A stretch of 64,000 bases of DNA from the NCBI GenBank assembly GCA_037367355.1, contig CM074698.1:372001-436000 (forward strand). The letters run 5' to 3'. The translations under genes and the position numbers were made by a program. This DNA is from Neoscytalidium dimidiatum (lineage: Eukaryota; Ascomycota; Dothideomycetes; Botryosphaeriales; Botryosphaeriaceae). Each line of letters begins with the position of its first letter. Within the stretch, counting starts at the first letter, position 1. The notes beneath the pieces were generated by a model. That model was not told where the DNA came from and searched no databases. It saw nothing but the letters and a program-made list of their open reading frames with translations. Of this stretch, positions 23,644 through 36,352 are shown in pieces.

Positions 23644-24501
23644 CTGATTTTCTGTGGTTTGGTTGCCAGATCAGTTTTCATACGTATACAGTTCTTGGCG
23701 TCATCGTATACCAAAGCATGTAATCCATCTTGGCCTCTCTCTTTCTAATTCCTCTGTCTTGCTCCCATCATTTCCTTCGTGCCATAAATTGACACGAGGT
23801 AAAGCATGGGCTTCTCTCAATCCGGCTAGGTATGTGTCAAATAAAAACAGCATGGCTGGATAGTTGCTCTCTATGAAAACAAACTTAAACCAACCCCATG
23901 AGAGACAAGGATATCCTGACACAAAGCTCGAACCCATAACATCTTTCTCTTTACTTTTCCTGCACTTCACCTATACTTTACCCTTCTTTTATTGTACCAG
24001 TCCGCACAATCCAAGGCTCTTCTATTCGAATGGCACTACAGCATACACTCTGCTTATAATGTCCGTAATACCAACTGTGAAGCCTCTATCCCAGGTCCCC
24101 ACAAGTCCTTTCTTCCACGGGGTCTACCTTCATCCCGGTAACTCGAATGCGAATTTCATCTGGTTCTCTTCCAAAGAGCAAGCACGGGCGTTGCCCTGCA
24201 AAAGAGGTTGAGCTTGGAATCACTTTCAGGATCGGGTATCTTTAACAAATACAGTGAAAAGTCCGGCAAGCTTCGCCGTCTTTGGCCGCCATTGTGGATC
24301 GAATGAAGCAGCGGCGTCGATGTAGTGCTGCAACGCGAAAAAAGGACATTTGGCAGGCAGCAGGCAAATATTGCGTAGACCCAGTAGACCGTTATAATGG
24401 AAGAGATGCCGGCGGCGTTGCTGCCACGGACCAGATGATGCGATCGGCCGATTCTTCCTCTAAACGATAATGACTTTTCTTCTCTCTCTAACGATCCTCT
24501 G
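23644..24501. other. Convergent intergenic region
   Basis: AT-rich 3' flanks of two convergent genes. Pyrimidine-rich stretches near 23740-24010 occur on the plus strand. No supportable gene was found. Confidence 0.45.
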
Positions 24502-25025
24502 TCATGACGTGCCCAGTCCCCTTGCTGCACGCCACCTCGTCGGATCATCGATCGGCCTGTCGGGCAGGTCTTCGTACCGGACTTTGACGGCTGGGTCGTC
24601 GAGCAGCAACATGCGGACGCGGGATGCTGAATCGTCGTTAGCATCGCCACACTTTCAGGAAACCTCTCGCAATTACACTTCACGTCGAGGACCCGATCAT
24701 CAAGCTCTTGTCGCCTGGCTTTCTCTTCTTCCTCCTCGTCGACGATAGTCTCGACGAAGTCATCCCACGGCTCGGTAGCAGATGACGCAGGTTCCGCGGC
24801 CGCAGCGTCGTTCCCTCTGTGAGGCGCCGGCTCCGTCCAGACGCCAGGATGATGTTGGACGATCGGTCGCTGCGCAGAGAGCCGTGTCGTCGCCGTTGCC
24901 GCATCGCGGAGCCCTTCGGCGGAATGCTGCAATCGCAGCACTTCCTCCTGCCTCGCCGGCGCAGCTCGCACAGCGGAACCGGCGACAACGACGAACCCCA
25001 CAGCAACAACCCTCGAAACCTTCAT
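24502..25025 (-). CDS. Putative small secreted protein, reading frame interrupted
   Basis: The minus-strand ATG at 25025 opens a clear signal peptide (MKVSRVVAVGFVVVAGSAVR followed by AAPA). A mature part follows with a Glu-rich stretch (FVETIVDEEEEEKARR) and KCNCERFPE. That frame continues to 24156 but loses coding character. Near 24651-24659 the protein-like reading moves to another frame, which continues CGDANDDSASRVRMLLLDDP and YEDLPDRPIDDPTRW to TGA at 24502-24504. No standard-length intron bridges the two frames. A 62-nt intron with a poor GTGTGG donor is possible but removes the best stretch, and a one-base indel in the AAA run at 24653-24656 explains it better. The single-frame alternative is the 289-codon frame ending at 24156. 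The function is unknown; it lies next to no related gene. Confidence 0.45.
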
Positions 25026-25756
25026 GATTGGAAAAAAAGAACGAGGAGTGACGACGCAGCTAGAGAGCAGCAGCCTGAGGAGTCAAGCGATCTTTTAATC
25101 CTCCCGCAAGAGTTTCATTTTAAACCAACCCCGTCGAGTCTCATCATCGTTCCGCGCCAGGCCCCAGCCGAGAGCGCGGCTTGCCCCCACGTGCGCTCGG
25201 CGTCCCGCGCCGTTGGGCGGAGATGCACTGGCGTTTGCCCCTTTCGGTAAGCATACGCGGCGCGTCGGGTTTGTGATTGGGCAGTGGTGGTTCCCGCACG
25301 CTCGGACTAGCCTCGGGAGGGTCGTGCTTCGCGGGTGATGGGGGTGGAGAGGGACGTGCTGTGTAGGTGTGTGGGTGGCGCGGTCGTTTTGCGTGCGGCG
25401 CTCTGTGTGAGGTCATTTTCCTTGATGTTGCACTTGCCGGTGGGCGATTAGGGTGGCGGCTGGAGGCTTGTGTTTCGCAACTTTGTGATGAATCGGAGAG
25501 GGCGGACACCGGGCCCTTGCAACTGCAAGCATTCCGGTACTCTGGTTGATGTATAGAGCTTTGACGGCGTTGAAAAGCCATATCGTAGAGAAGTGTTTCA
25601 GGACTGCAATCGCATTTTCTCACTCCTTTCTTCTGTCCTCATCATCGCAGTAAATAGATTCGCTGCAAGCTAAACCTTCTCTGGTTTTCAGGAACCATAC
25701 ACGTAAATAATTCGTATACGCAGATCTCGAAATTGCATACTTGGAACTAGTTGAGC
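25026..25756. other. Intergenic region upstream of the secreted-protein gene
   Basis: This region presumably contains the promoter of the minus-strand gene to its left and the 3'UTR of the SesA-ankyrin gene to its right. The open frames present are GC-skewed and carry no motif. Confidence 0.4.
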
Positions 25757-28700
25757 TTAGAGCCAGCTGGGCCAGTTCGGTTGCCAATCCTTCTCCTCGG
25801 CGGGGAGACTTCGCACCCGAGCAACCTCGTCTAAAAGCAGCGAACAAAGCCTTCTACGTTCCAGGTTCATGTTAGAATTGGTCAGTCCAAGTTCGCCGTA
25901 CTCTGGCTCTCCATCTTCCATCATTTGCATGTAAGTCTCGATATTCGGTTCCGCCGTGATAGGTGGGATAGTACAGATGCTGTCTTTGTCATGGTCCACT
26001 GCCAAAAAAGGATCATTCTGTGTTACCGTTAGCGTTTTGCCGGGTCTGTTCGTTATTGAAACACTTACAGAGAGCACGTCCAAAGAGTTTGGTGGTTCGG
26101 AAGCGCTCCTCTCCATCATGACACTTCGACGCGCGAGGAAATAGAGAAGACCTTGGGCTTCCATGAGCGGCTGTTCCATCTCGAAGTTGTCGCAATCCTC
26201 TTCTAGTAGAGTTCGGAGACCTTTCTGTTCTTCTTGGATCTCATCTGCCTCCCGCCGTATATCCTCCGCATCTACTTTCGGTCTTGTCTCGCTCGCTCTC
26301 ATCAGCGATGAATTCTCCAACGATAATGGTGCCATAATTAAGGAGTGTTTCGCGGAGCAACATGTGTGGACCATTCCCAGTTCATCGAAGACTTGCAATC
26401 TGTACCAACATGCTACCACTTGGCCACTGATCTTCCATCCTTGAGACTCTCGTATCAGGAGATACCACTCAATTGCCCATGTAACGGCTGCCAGATTGCT
26501 CTCAGGGGCATCGACTAGATGGGGAGCATCGTTGAATAGCAACTTCATTGGGCAGCAGCCACCTTGAGAACAGGGGCACGAGCAGGAATCCGAGTGAAGA
26601 ATTTCCACACCTTGGGACAACAAAGCCGCCCCGGTCTCCATGAAACCTTTGAAGTCTTCGGATTGAGATTGCAGGTTCCGCAAAACCATCCTTCCCATGG
26701 AACGAATGAGGTAGTGTAGTGGGCTCTGATCATCTTGGTCCACCATATGAGCATTTGCCCCGGACCGTATAGCCATGTGGATCGGGCCCGGTTTGCCAAG
26801 TCGTGCAAGAGCCATGAGAGGTGTACATCCCGAACCATTTCCCTTGTTGATATGGCAATCGATACGGCGGAGAAGTTGTTCACTTTCGAGGGTGTCGGTG
26901 ATCAAGTGAAGAAAAGAGTTTCCCTGCCTGGATAGTTGGCAAGGATCCACACCCATGTCAAAAAGCTGGGTGAGAGCATCCGTTTGGCTGGAAAACCTCT
27001 CGTAATAGTCACATTTGGATCGAACATTGCATATCCAGACCGTGCGGTTCGCTGTTTTCTCCCAGAGATTTGTAGACCAGCGTTCTTTGAAGAATCTCAG
27101 GGCTTCGGCTAGAAAGTTCAGCCTCCCCAATACAGCCGCCCACATCCACATATCCAATCCATTAGCATTGTCAATGCAGAATGTGTCTGCACCAGCTTCC
27201 AGTAGAAGCAGTGCGGAACCAATGCAATCGTGAATTGTCGCATACATCAGAGGTGTGAGGCCGTCATCATCTTGAACGTCCAAGTCTTCAGGGGAACAAT
27301 GGCGAAGAAGTAACCCCAGGATCTGTGTATCGCATACCGTCAAATGCATAGCTGTCTGTCCGCGCCAATTCTTCTCTGCCATTTCAGGGCTTCCATTTGA
27401 CACTAATTCCTTAACATCAGTAGCCGCGCTTGCCAACACAGCGCTCTGCAGGGTACTTAGACCCGGGAAATCTAAGCCGTCAGCCTTGTGTTTCCAGGAC
27501 TGTGGCTGCGAAGGATGCTCTCACCTCGGTCAAGCTTCACAAACTGACGTAGTGACAGTACTCCGCACAAATCAAATGTATCCCAGCCTATATTCCCACC
27601 AGAGTCTCTGAGAAAATTTCCGTCCCAAAGGGTAAAGCCTTTCCAAGCAGTGAAGTTTCGCATGTCGAGGACAGAGCTGTCGAAGATTCCATGCTGCAGG
27701 ACCTCGCTGGAAATCTTTTCCCGAGACCTGTAAGGAAGAAGGGAATTGGCAGGATTAAGCATCCGAGCAATTCTGTATCGATTATTGAATATTTCCGCAA
27801 TATTTCCAAATGCTGCCAAAAAAGAGTTATAAGAAGCACTTACTCATTGCTGTCGGACTTTGCCAAACCATCTGTGATCAATTTTTCCACGAAATTCCTC
27901 GAGATGGTGGTTGCAGGCAACAGTGGATCTTGAGGTTTCCCTTGTAAGATGAGGGAAAGCTGTAGAGAAGTCAATGCTATGTAGTTCTCGGCTTGTTTTG
28001 CTCACAGGCGTGAAGTTGTCACTTACTTCAAGATATCCTCTACCACCTCGGGTGACATCTCCATACCCAATCAATCCCATGCCCCGTAACAATCTCAGCC
28101 CACAAAGGGCCTGCTGTTCGGTAATGTACCCTAAGTGTAGCTTCCAAATGACGATAAAGCCTGGCGATGTGGTTTTGACTGTGTTGACACAACTGAGCCG
28201 AATTGTAAGATGAGACGAGTTTTTTTGATGAAAGAATACCCATATCTACAGTAATGAGCTTTCCAAGCAACGCGATGGATCCGGAGAACCCTTCTCCGGC
28301 GCAATTGCATCTGCAAAGGAGCATTGCGAAAATGGATCGGTGACACGCGCATACGCACAGCCGACGGATTCTTACACCAGCATCAACACGCGGATGCGAT
28401 AATCGAGATGAGTGTCTCTTCAGTGCAAAGGCATCTGATCTGTCTGCCTTGTCTGCACTACTGGTGTCTGATGTGCTTGAAGTCTCGGACAGCTCCTTCT
28501 GCAGCTGGCGGGTAGATTCTTCCATCCGGGATGATATTTGGGGGATCAAAAGCGCTTTCTCGTATGTGCGCACAGTCAAGTGAAGCGTCAGAGCACGCTT
28601 GTACTGGTCCAGTTGCTAGATTGTCTGTTGTACGTGATGATCCATGGCAAAGGCTTTGATAGCGTACAACTTCCGCCGGAAAGCAGGCGAATCCTTGCGT

Positions 28701-28987
28701 GGGAGCATTGTTTCCACGAGTTTCTCTAGTTTTGCGACCTGGATACTACAGCCCTGGATTACTGCAGCAAGTATGGACTCTGTTTCGGAATCTAGGCCCT
28801 CACGCTGATTGAGAGCCTTGATGGCGTTCAGATCACAGCAGAGCAGGCGGAGCTGTGCCGTTAGATCATCGAACCCGGAGTTCCCGCGATACTCAATGAT
28901 TCGATTGATTAGCCTGTGGCAAGCATCTGTGACTTGGATAATAGAAGCCCCGAGGCTGATAACGGCGATGAACTCCGCCCCAGACAT
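25757..28987 (-). pseudogene. SesA-domain ankyrin-repeat gene with one in-frame stop codon
   Basis: Six minus-strand exons (28987-28240, 28178-28027, 27959-27844, 27727-27525, 27471-26069, 26017-25757) sum to 961 codons and keep frame at every splice. Introns are 61, 67, 116, 53 and 51 nt. Residues 1-150 form a SesA-type N-terminal domain (MSGAEFIAVISLGASIIQVT, VIQGCSIQVAKLEKLVETML, RRKLYAIKAFAMDHHVQQTI). Codon 124 is TAG (28616-28618), in the middle of this domain. The next residues, QLDQYKRALTLHLTV, continue the domain in the same frame, and no intron can remove the stop. Downstream are a Cys-rich segment (CVCACHRSIFAMLLCRCNC) and ankyrin repeats (NWRGQTAMHLTVCDTQILGL, DDGLTPLMYATIHDCIGSAL, GSGCTPLMALARLGKPGPIH). 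The last intron is stop-free and in frame. The family belongs to NLR-type nonself-recognition architectures. A freshly dead allele, translational readthrough or a sequencing error are the options. Confidence 0.75.
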
Positions 28988-29536
28988 CGCCGGTGAGAGG
29001 GTCTGACTCAATTTACAGAGGGTGCTCAGTAAAGTAGAATGCCTAAAGCCCAAAGTACGTTCTCGGAAATTCTATTTCACGATTCTGCACACGAGGGAGA
29101 AAGGGAGAGAGAGGGGGTTGTGGGGAAAGAATGCGAAGGTTTTGAGTTCGTGAGACCGAACAAGGTTGAAGATGCCGGGGTCAGCTCATCGCGGACTGTC
29201 TTGATTTCTGATGGCTCACATGACGGCGCAGGGGGGGTCTTGGATGACCATTGAACATAGCTACATAATGTGCAACTATGCACTGGAGTTGATTGGAGAG
29301 TCATGATCCAGTTGGGTCAGCCTTGCAGCGTGTCTTGTAGCCTGGTTGCAGCAACGATGATATCTCGCAGCATATCCATCCCAGTACTTCATCCATCTCC
29401 AACGTTCTAGCCGCCCGAGGCTGAATTTTCGCTCTAAACGTTCTATCCAATAGCCACCAATCCTCCGGAACAGTTTCCATAGTCTCTACATGCTTGCTCC
29501 TTCAACTTAAGAGCATCCTTCCAATTGCCTTTCGCT
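28988..29536. other. Upstream region of the SesA-ankyrin gene
   Basis: This stretch should hold the promoter of the minus-strand SesA gene and the 3' end of the small Cys-rich gene. No other feature is supported. Confidence 0.4.
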
Positions 29537-29830
29537 TCACTGCCCCCTGAGTCTACATATCCCATTCCGTTGATCATCACTTTCCTCGACCTCAGCCCCA
29601 TTTCCAACCTCACAGATTCCACAACCCTTCCCAGTATCCGCAAACAATACCTTCCTCGTACCAACTGGACAACCCTTCGGTAAGGGCATCGCCTTCATCG
29701 CTTTCTCGCATAGCACATAGTACGGTGGACAAGGATACGGTGGGCAGCCGCAGGTAGGGCGGGCAAACGTGAGGTGGCACATCCTCTCCCCTTCCTCCTG
29801 CACCTCGGCTAGGAAATTGCTATGGCTCAA
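29537..29830 (-). CDS. Small cysteine-rich protein (MC-start type)
   Basis: This is a single-exon frame of 97 codons. The more likely start is the internal Met at 29782 (81 aa), because the protein then begins MCHLTFARPTCGCPPYPCPP, a layout common in short fungal Cys-rich proteins that start Met-Cys. It continues YYVLCEKAMKAM, KGCPVGTRKVLF and GKGCGICEVG, giving eleven Cys in 81 residues. There is no signal peptide, so the cysteines more likely bind metal inside the cell than form disulfides. The longer start at 29830 adds 16 residues without a signal. The function is unknown. A 74-residue relative in style lies at 52291-52515. Confidence 0.5.
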   Translation of the reverse strand: MSHSNFLAEVQEEGERMCHLTFARPTCGCPPYPCPPYYVLCEKAMKAMPLPKGCPVGTRKVLFADTGKGCGICEVGNGAEVEESDDQRNGICRLRGQ

Positions 29831-30730
29831 AAAGTGCAGAACACTTGTTTTTTTCCCCTGGTGTTTGACCTAGAGACTAGCGAGGATAGATAAGGGTAGA
29901 GATTGAGGAGTTAATGTTCGCAAACGATGACCTGGCACGCATCCGTAGTTCACCTTAACTTGAGGAGAGAGCAGTTGGTGGTAATTGTAGCTATATGCTA
30001 AGCTTTTCTACAATCTCTCTCCTTTGCGCGTCCCTCGCCCAACTGCGGAAGCTGCCAGACATGCAGGCCGAGAAGAAAGGGATAGAGGAGAAAGACAAAG
30101 AGTGCGAATCAAGGACGGCGATGCATATCCGCCGGGAGAGCCCCACAGAGCAAACATACACAACAAAAAGCAGCGGCGAGTTCACCCCCCCAAGTATGCT
30201 TATTAGCCTTCCTACGTACAAGAGATGCACCCCCTTCCAATTTCGATTATCTTCCATGCATAGAATAACCCCGCGTTTGTATGTATGCAGTTCCCCTCGT
30301 AGCCGGAACTGCTCCGTTCCTCCATTTGCTTTCAGCACACACCAAGAAATTGAAAAGAAATTGATGTCAGCATCGACACATCCAAGATGAGAGAACAAGA
30401 GAATAACAAGATAGACAGTCCGCAGCAACGCACCGCGCCCACCCGTCAAACAATCTAGACCTCCAAAGACAAACAGCACATCCATCCATCCATACAACCA
30501 TTCAAGAAGACCGACAACCGTAGCAATATGGAAAGCGAACAAAAAAAAAGGGTCATTTTGTTTCTTTTTGGTGTCCAGTCTATCTTCAAAGGAGAAAGAA
30601 ACTATGAGGGAGAGGGAGAAGATAGCACTTTGACGTAAAAGGGAGAATCATCCATACACACACCGCGTACAGAGCCGCCTGCCCTTTTTTCCAACATAAA
30701 AAAAAAGAACAACAGAATGATCATGAAAAC
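29831..30730. other. Intergenic region, mostly 3' flank of the cytidylyltransferase gene
   Basis: This stretch is rich in A runs and AC/AG tracts on the plus strand, so T-rich for the minus-strand gene. A hydrophobic 183-codon frame at 29991-30542 is judged an artefact of T-rich composition. No gene is supported. Confidence 0.45.
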
Positions 30731-32283
<1,553 letters not shown>

Positions 32284-33470
32284 CGCGGTGAGGTGGGGGG
32301 AGCAGACCTCTCAAGCAGGTGTGGGGTTTTATGGCGAAGATGAAGGATGAAAGGGAAGAAGGGCGTGCCGCTGCTGAAACAGCGTCGATTGAATGACTGC
32401 TCGGGCGCCAGGCGGTCAGTTCGTGGTCCGTTCGTTGTCTTGGAGCTGGGATGGTGAAAAACCGCGCATGCGGGGTGGTGGAGCAGGATTTTTGGAGCTT
32501 ACAGGGCGATTCGCGGGCAATTGTAGGATGTAGGAGGGCGGAGCAAGTCCGAGGACACGTAGGGGATGCAAGGCGTGCAGGACGCAATGGAGGCGCGTGT
32601 TGAAGGACGTCGAGCCCGAGCTCCAAAGGGACGGGGACGGGTACGGGACGATTCGAAAGGTGCGAGGGACGTGCCCGTGCTTCAGCCCGCCGGCGGCGGC
32701 AGCAAGCAGCAGCAGGAGCAGTGGCCAGAGACGTCACAGCCACACACGCAAGGCACGTGGACGCCAAGCTCTCCTCGACCTTGTTTCAGTCCGTGCCGCC
32801 ACTGCAGAGCCGCAAGGCGTCCAGAACTTGATAAACTGCCCAAGGCGTCGACTGCGCGTCATTGCCGTCATCTCACCTGCGCCTCGACGAGTTCAAGGGT
32901 GTTGCAACCGCAGGATATCTGCCAATCACGGCCCAGGTACAGCTTGACATACGCGCCATCTACCTTCTTATTGAACAAGCATGTCCAAACTACTGTTTCG
33001 ACTTCATGTACTCACTTGCTCTTGGTAAAAAGGACCACTCTTGTGGGCGCATCATCCGACATAGTCAGGGATCAGAGTACACAGTGGTCGTCGCAGAAAA
33101 AAAAAGGTTACTGGTCTCGTGCAAGGTGGCACCTACGGAAGAAGGGGGGAAAGCTGAGAAATGGCAGACAGGAGGGGCCGAAAAAGAGAATCCGTGGTGC
33201 TTGAATGTGAGGTATCGAAAGCCGCAGAGTCTGATGCAAATCCCATACAAAGGAAGCCCGCTTGCCCGCTTTCTCTGAAAGCCCCCTTTCCGTCATCCTC
33301 GCAAGTTCTGGTGGTGTTAGAAGAGCCGGTCGCCCCGACGCTTGAACCTATGTTCCTTCCCTGTCGCCGGTTCCGGGCCCTCCTGTGAGAGTCGTTTCTA
33401 ACCTGTGGATATCAAAAGACGCGACCATGACTGATAGCACGCTTCCATCTCCTCACCATGGTCTCCCTCT
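32284..33470. other. Intergenic region between cytidylyltransferase and PP2C genes
   Basis: This is the promoter side of the minus-strand cytidylyltransferase gene and the 3' flank of the PP2C gene. Several overlapping short frames occur, none with motif or splice support. Confidence 0.45.
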
Positions 33471-35349
33471 TTACTTGCTCTTCTCGGCGCTGTCGTTAGT
33501 CGGTTTGTTGGGGGCGCTGTCTGCTGCCTGCGTCAGCTTGGGCTCCTGCGCGCTTTCCGACTTCTCTGTCTTGTCCGAGGCAGGCGAGTCCTGCGAGGCT
33601 GAGGGCGCCTGGCCCTTTGACGAGGGCGTTCCTGCCTCTGAGGCAGCCGTCGGGGCGGGTGTCTCCTCCCGCTGGTTCTTGTTGACTTGGGATTCGAGGT
33701 CTTTGTCCTCTTCATCATGGTCAAACATCTCGCTCTCGGCTGAGTCACTAGAGAGCTCCGTACCGTCACCCAGCAGAATAATGCGCCCGCCCAATCCCTG
33801 TCCAATCCTCGTACCGCGGCCCATGTCCATATCGTAGTCATCGGGGCTGTCGTCATACCGGTGGTGATTCCCCGGTCCCCGGAATTCGGCTATACAACGA
33901 ATAAAGTCAGGATGCGATTCGACGCCTAGGGATATCTACGTGAATGGAAGGAATATTAAGACTTGCCATACTCTGGCGGCGCACACGGTCCATCACCGTT
34001 GGCGACCCTCTCCGCAATTGTCTTGTACCACTCCTCCTTGGTCCTGCCCTTGAGCAGGCCAACGATGACAATGGTCATGTTGTCGCAGCCGACACCACCC
34101 GTGTCGCTGTTCGACGCCAAGCAGTTGTCCATCATATTCTCACAGATGTCCTGCAGTTCCTGCTTGGCAGCGATGCCACGTCTTACAAACTCGATGACAG
34201 CCTGCGAAGACTGGCAATCCCAGATACCTATTGGAGAAGTGTCAGCGAACCCATGCGTATTCTGGGGCTGGAGCAGGCATGCACGTACCGTCGCAAGCAA
34301 TGACCAGGAATTCGTCATCGTCGGTGATCTCGTGCACAGTGACATCAGGGAATGCAGTCACGATCTGCTGCTCCGGGGGGAGGTCGGCGCTCTTCTTGAA
34401 CTCGAAGTCGCCAATGGCTCGAGAAAGCGCGAGGTTGCCGTTCACGCGGCCGAAATCGACGAAGCCACCTGCAGCCGTGATCCTAGCCTTTTCGCCTTGA
34501 GTGTAGTCAGCAAGATATGCACAAGTAAGCTGAGCGGTTCAACGCTGCTGTACCTTCGTTCTGCGGCTTGTGGTCGAATGACAGAGGCTTCGCCCGGCCC
34601 TTGATGCCGAGGACGCTCCTGGAGTCGCCAGAGTTGGCCTGTCTGCGTCAGCCACAGCCTATCGAAAGCCATTGCGACACATACCACGTAGATCTTGTCT
34701 CCAGAGATGACGCCGACCGAAGCGGTGCAGCCGGAGACCTCCTCCTCGTACTTGGGGTCTGCCAATTGTCGTCAGCCTCACGTCTGCGGCGCAGCCGGCC
34801 CACAGTGGAGAATATTCACCGCTGAGAATGGCCCGGTCGGTGGCCAGGAAGCCGTCCTTGAGAGCCTGCTCTATGTTTCCCTCTTTGAACGCGTCCTGCT
34901 TCGCTATGATCCTGTGGAGGTTCTCGCCGGCGTAGATGGCCACCTTGTCGCCGCCGTGGCCGTCGTAGACACCGAAAAAGCTCAGGCGGAGGTCGGCTGC
35001 GGTGGGCTTGTTGTCCTCGCTGTCGGCGCCCTCAGGCTTTAGGTCGAGAACGCAGGCGTGCGCATCCTCCATGCTGATGCGCCATCCTTGCATCGACGAG
35101 ACGCCGAAGATGACGCGGTCATCCTGACCGGAGGCCGATTTCTGTTGGCAGCGGAGGCACGAGTTAGCATGGACGGGCGGCAGACGAGCGGCGGGGCGCG
35201 TCGCCGGCGCTCTGGCGGCTAAAGGCAGGCGAGGCGTTGGGGCGTGGGCAAAGAGAGGGCGGCAGCGAGGAGCACAGGCGGAGCGAGCCAAGTGCAGCGG
35301 CGCAGGAACACACCTTATCGACGACCGGCTCTGACAATGTCTGACCCAT
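33471..35349 (-). CDS. Protein phosphatase 2C (Ptc2/Ptc3-like)
   Basis: Seven minus-strand exons (35349-35314, 35141-34820, 34758-34685, 34638-34554, 34495-34289, 34227-33967, 33889-33471) encode 467 aa. The first 36-nt exon gives [12 protein letters not shown], the N-myristoylatable start usual for Ptc2/3. The metal-dependent phosphatase core shows [81 protein letters not shown] and [13 protein letters not shown], which together carry the expected metal-binding Asp residues. The tail after EYAEFRGPG is disordered and acidic with many Ser/Thr-Pro and Gln. Yeast relatives dampen Hog1 and checkpoint kinases; the substrate here is inferred only. Intron 6 (33890-33966) starts with gcaagt rather than GT. 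Intron 1 is 172 nt, the others 46-77 nt. Confidence 0.95.
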
Positions 35350-36352
35350 TTGGGGCGAGGCTGGGAATGGTGGTGGGAAAAAGGGAGGCGGAGGGCGGCG
35401 GTGGGTATCGGAGACAGCGTGTTCGGTGGCTATTGAGTGAGCATAAAGGTTGAAAACTCGCTGGCGGGGCGGGGTTAGAAGCGGAAGGTGGAGTGGGCGA
35501 CAACAAAAAAGCGAAGAAAGAAGAGAGGAGCTGGGTGCGGCTGGCGGAGCGGAGCGCTGGGGCAGGCTTGAGCACAGTGAGGCCGCGAAATAGGTGCGGG
35601 AACCAGTGCGAGGTGATCGCGTGGAGTGCAGGTTGCGCTCTGGGCTGGCTCGGTTGCTGGATGACGAAGAGTCAGCCCAGGTGTTGCTGCTCTGGGCCCG
35701 GGAGCCACTCAGCGCCAGGCGCACTCCTGCTAGCCGCGCCCGCGCTGCAGAGATTTGCTGTCACGATACCGGCGCGAGCGACGACGCGCCCCCCGACGCG
35801 GCCGCCGGCCCTGCCTGCTCGCCTCGCTGCAGCGGGGGCAGCGGCAGTGGCAGTGGCAGCGTGGGTTGCATCGGACGCGCCCTCCACGCCCGCGACCGCG
35901 CTCCTGCCTGCCCTCTCGCCGGCCTTACTCGTGCGCCCATGTCATGTCCCATGCCGCCGTCGCCCCTTGGCTGCGCGCGACAGCACACCACCGCGCGACG
36001 CACGCTGCTCCCCCAGGACCCCAGGAGGACGCGCGAAACACCATTGCCCGCCGCGTCACTGCCAGCGCTATTTCTGGCTCGCCCAGTTGCGCAAATCTCG
36101 CAAGCACGCCTGCTCAATTTCCCGCCGGCCGTCCTCATACCGCCCGCTGTGGCTGAGCCGTTCACTTCACTTCGCTACGCTTGCAAGCCGTCTGGGAATG
36201 TCTTTGTCCGTCTATTTCTGTACTTCCGCGCACATCCTCACTTAACGCGGCGCCCATCTCCATGCTTGCCAAGTTTCGTACTCGTTCCCGTCGCCACGCA
36301 AACTCATTACCTCACCGTGAGCTCATCTAACTGTCGCCTCGTGCCTCTTTTC
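35350..36352. other. Upstream region of the PP2C gene
   Basis: A GC-rich, CpG-rich 1-kb stretch between the PP2C start and the 3' end of the FMN oxidase gene. Long overlapping frames on both strands (up to 280 codons) are low-complexity Ala/Arg/Pro readings. I take the region as promoter and 5'UTR of the PP2C gene. Confidence 0.45.

Noticed and set aside
29991..30542. 183-codon hydrophobic minus-strand frame
   Set aside because: The hydrophobicity comes from T-rich sequence next to a 3'UTR; no start context, no helix pattern of a known family.
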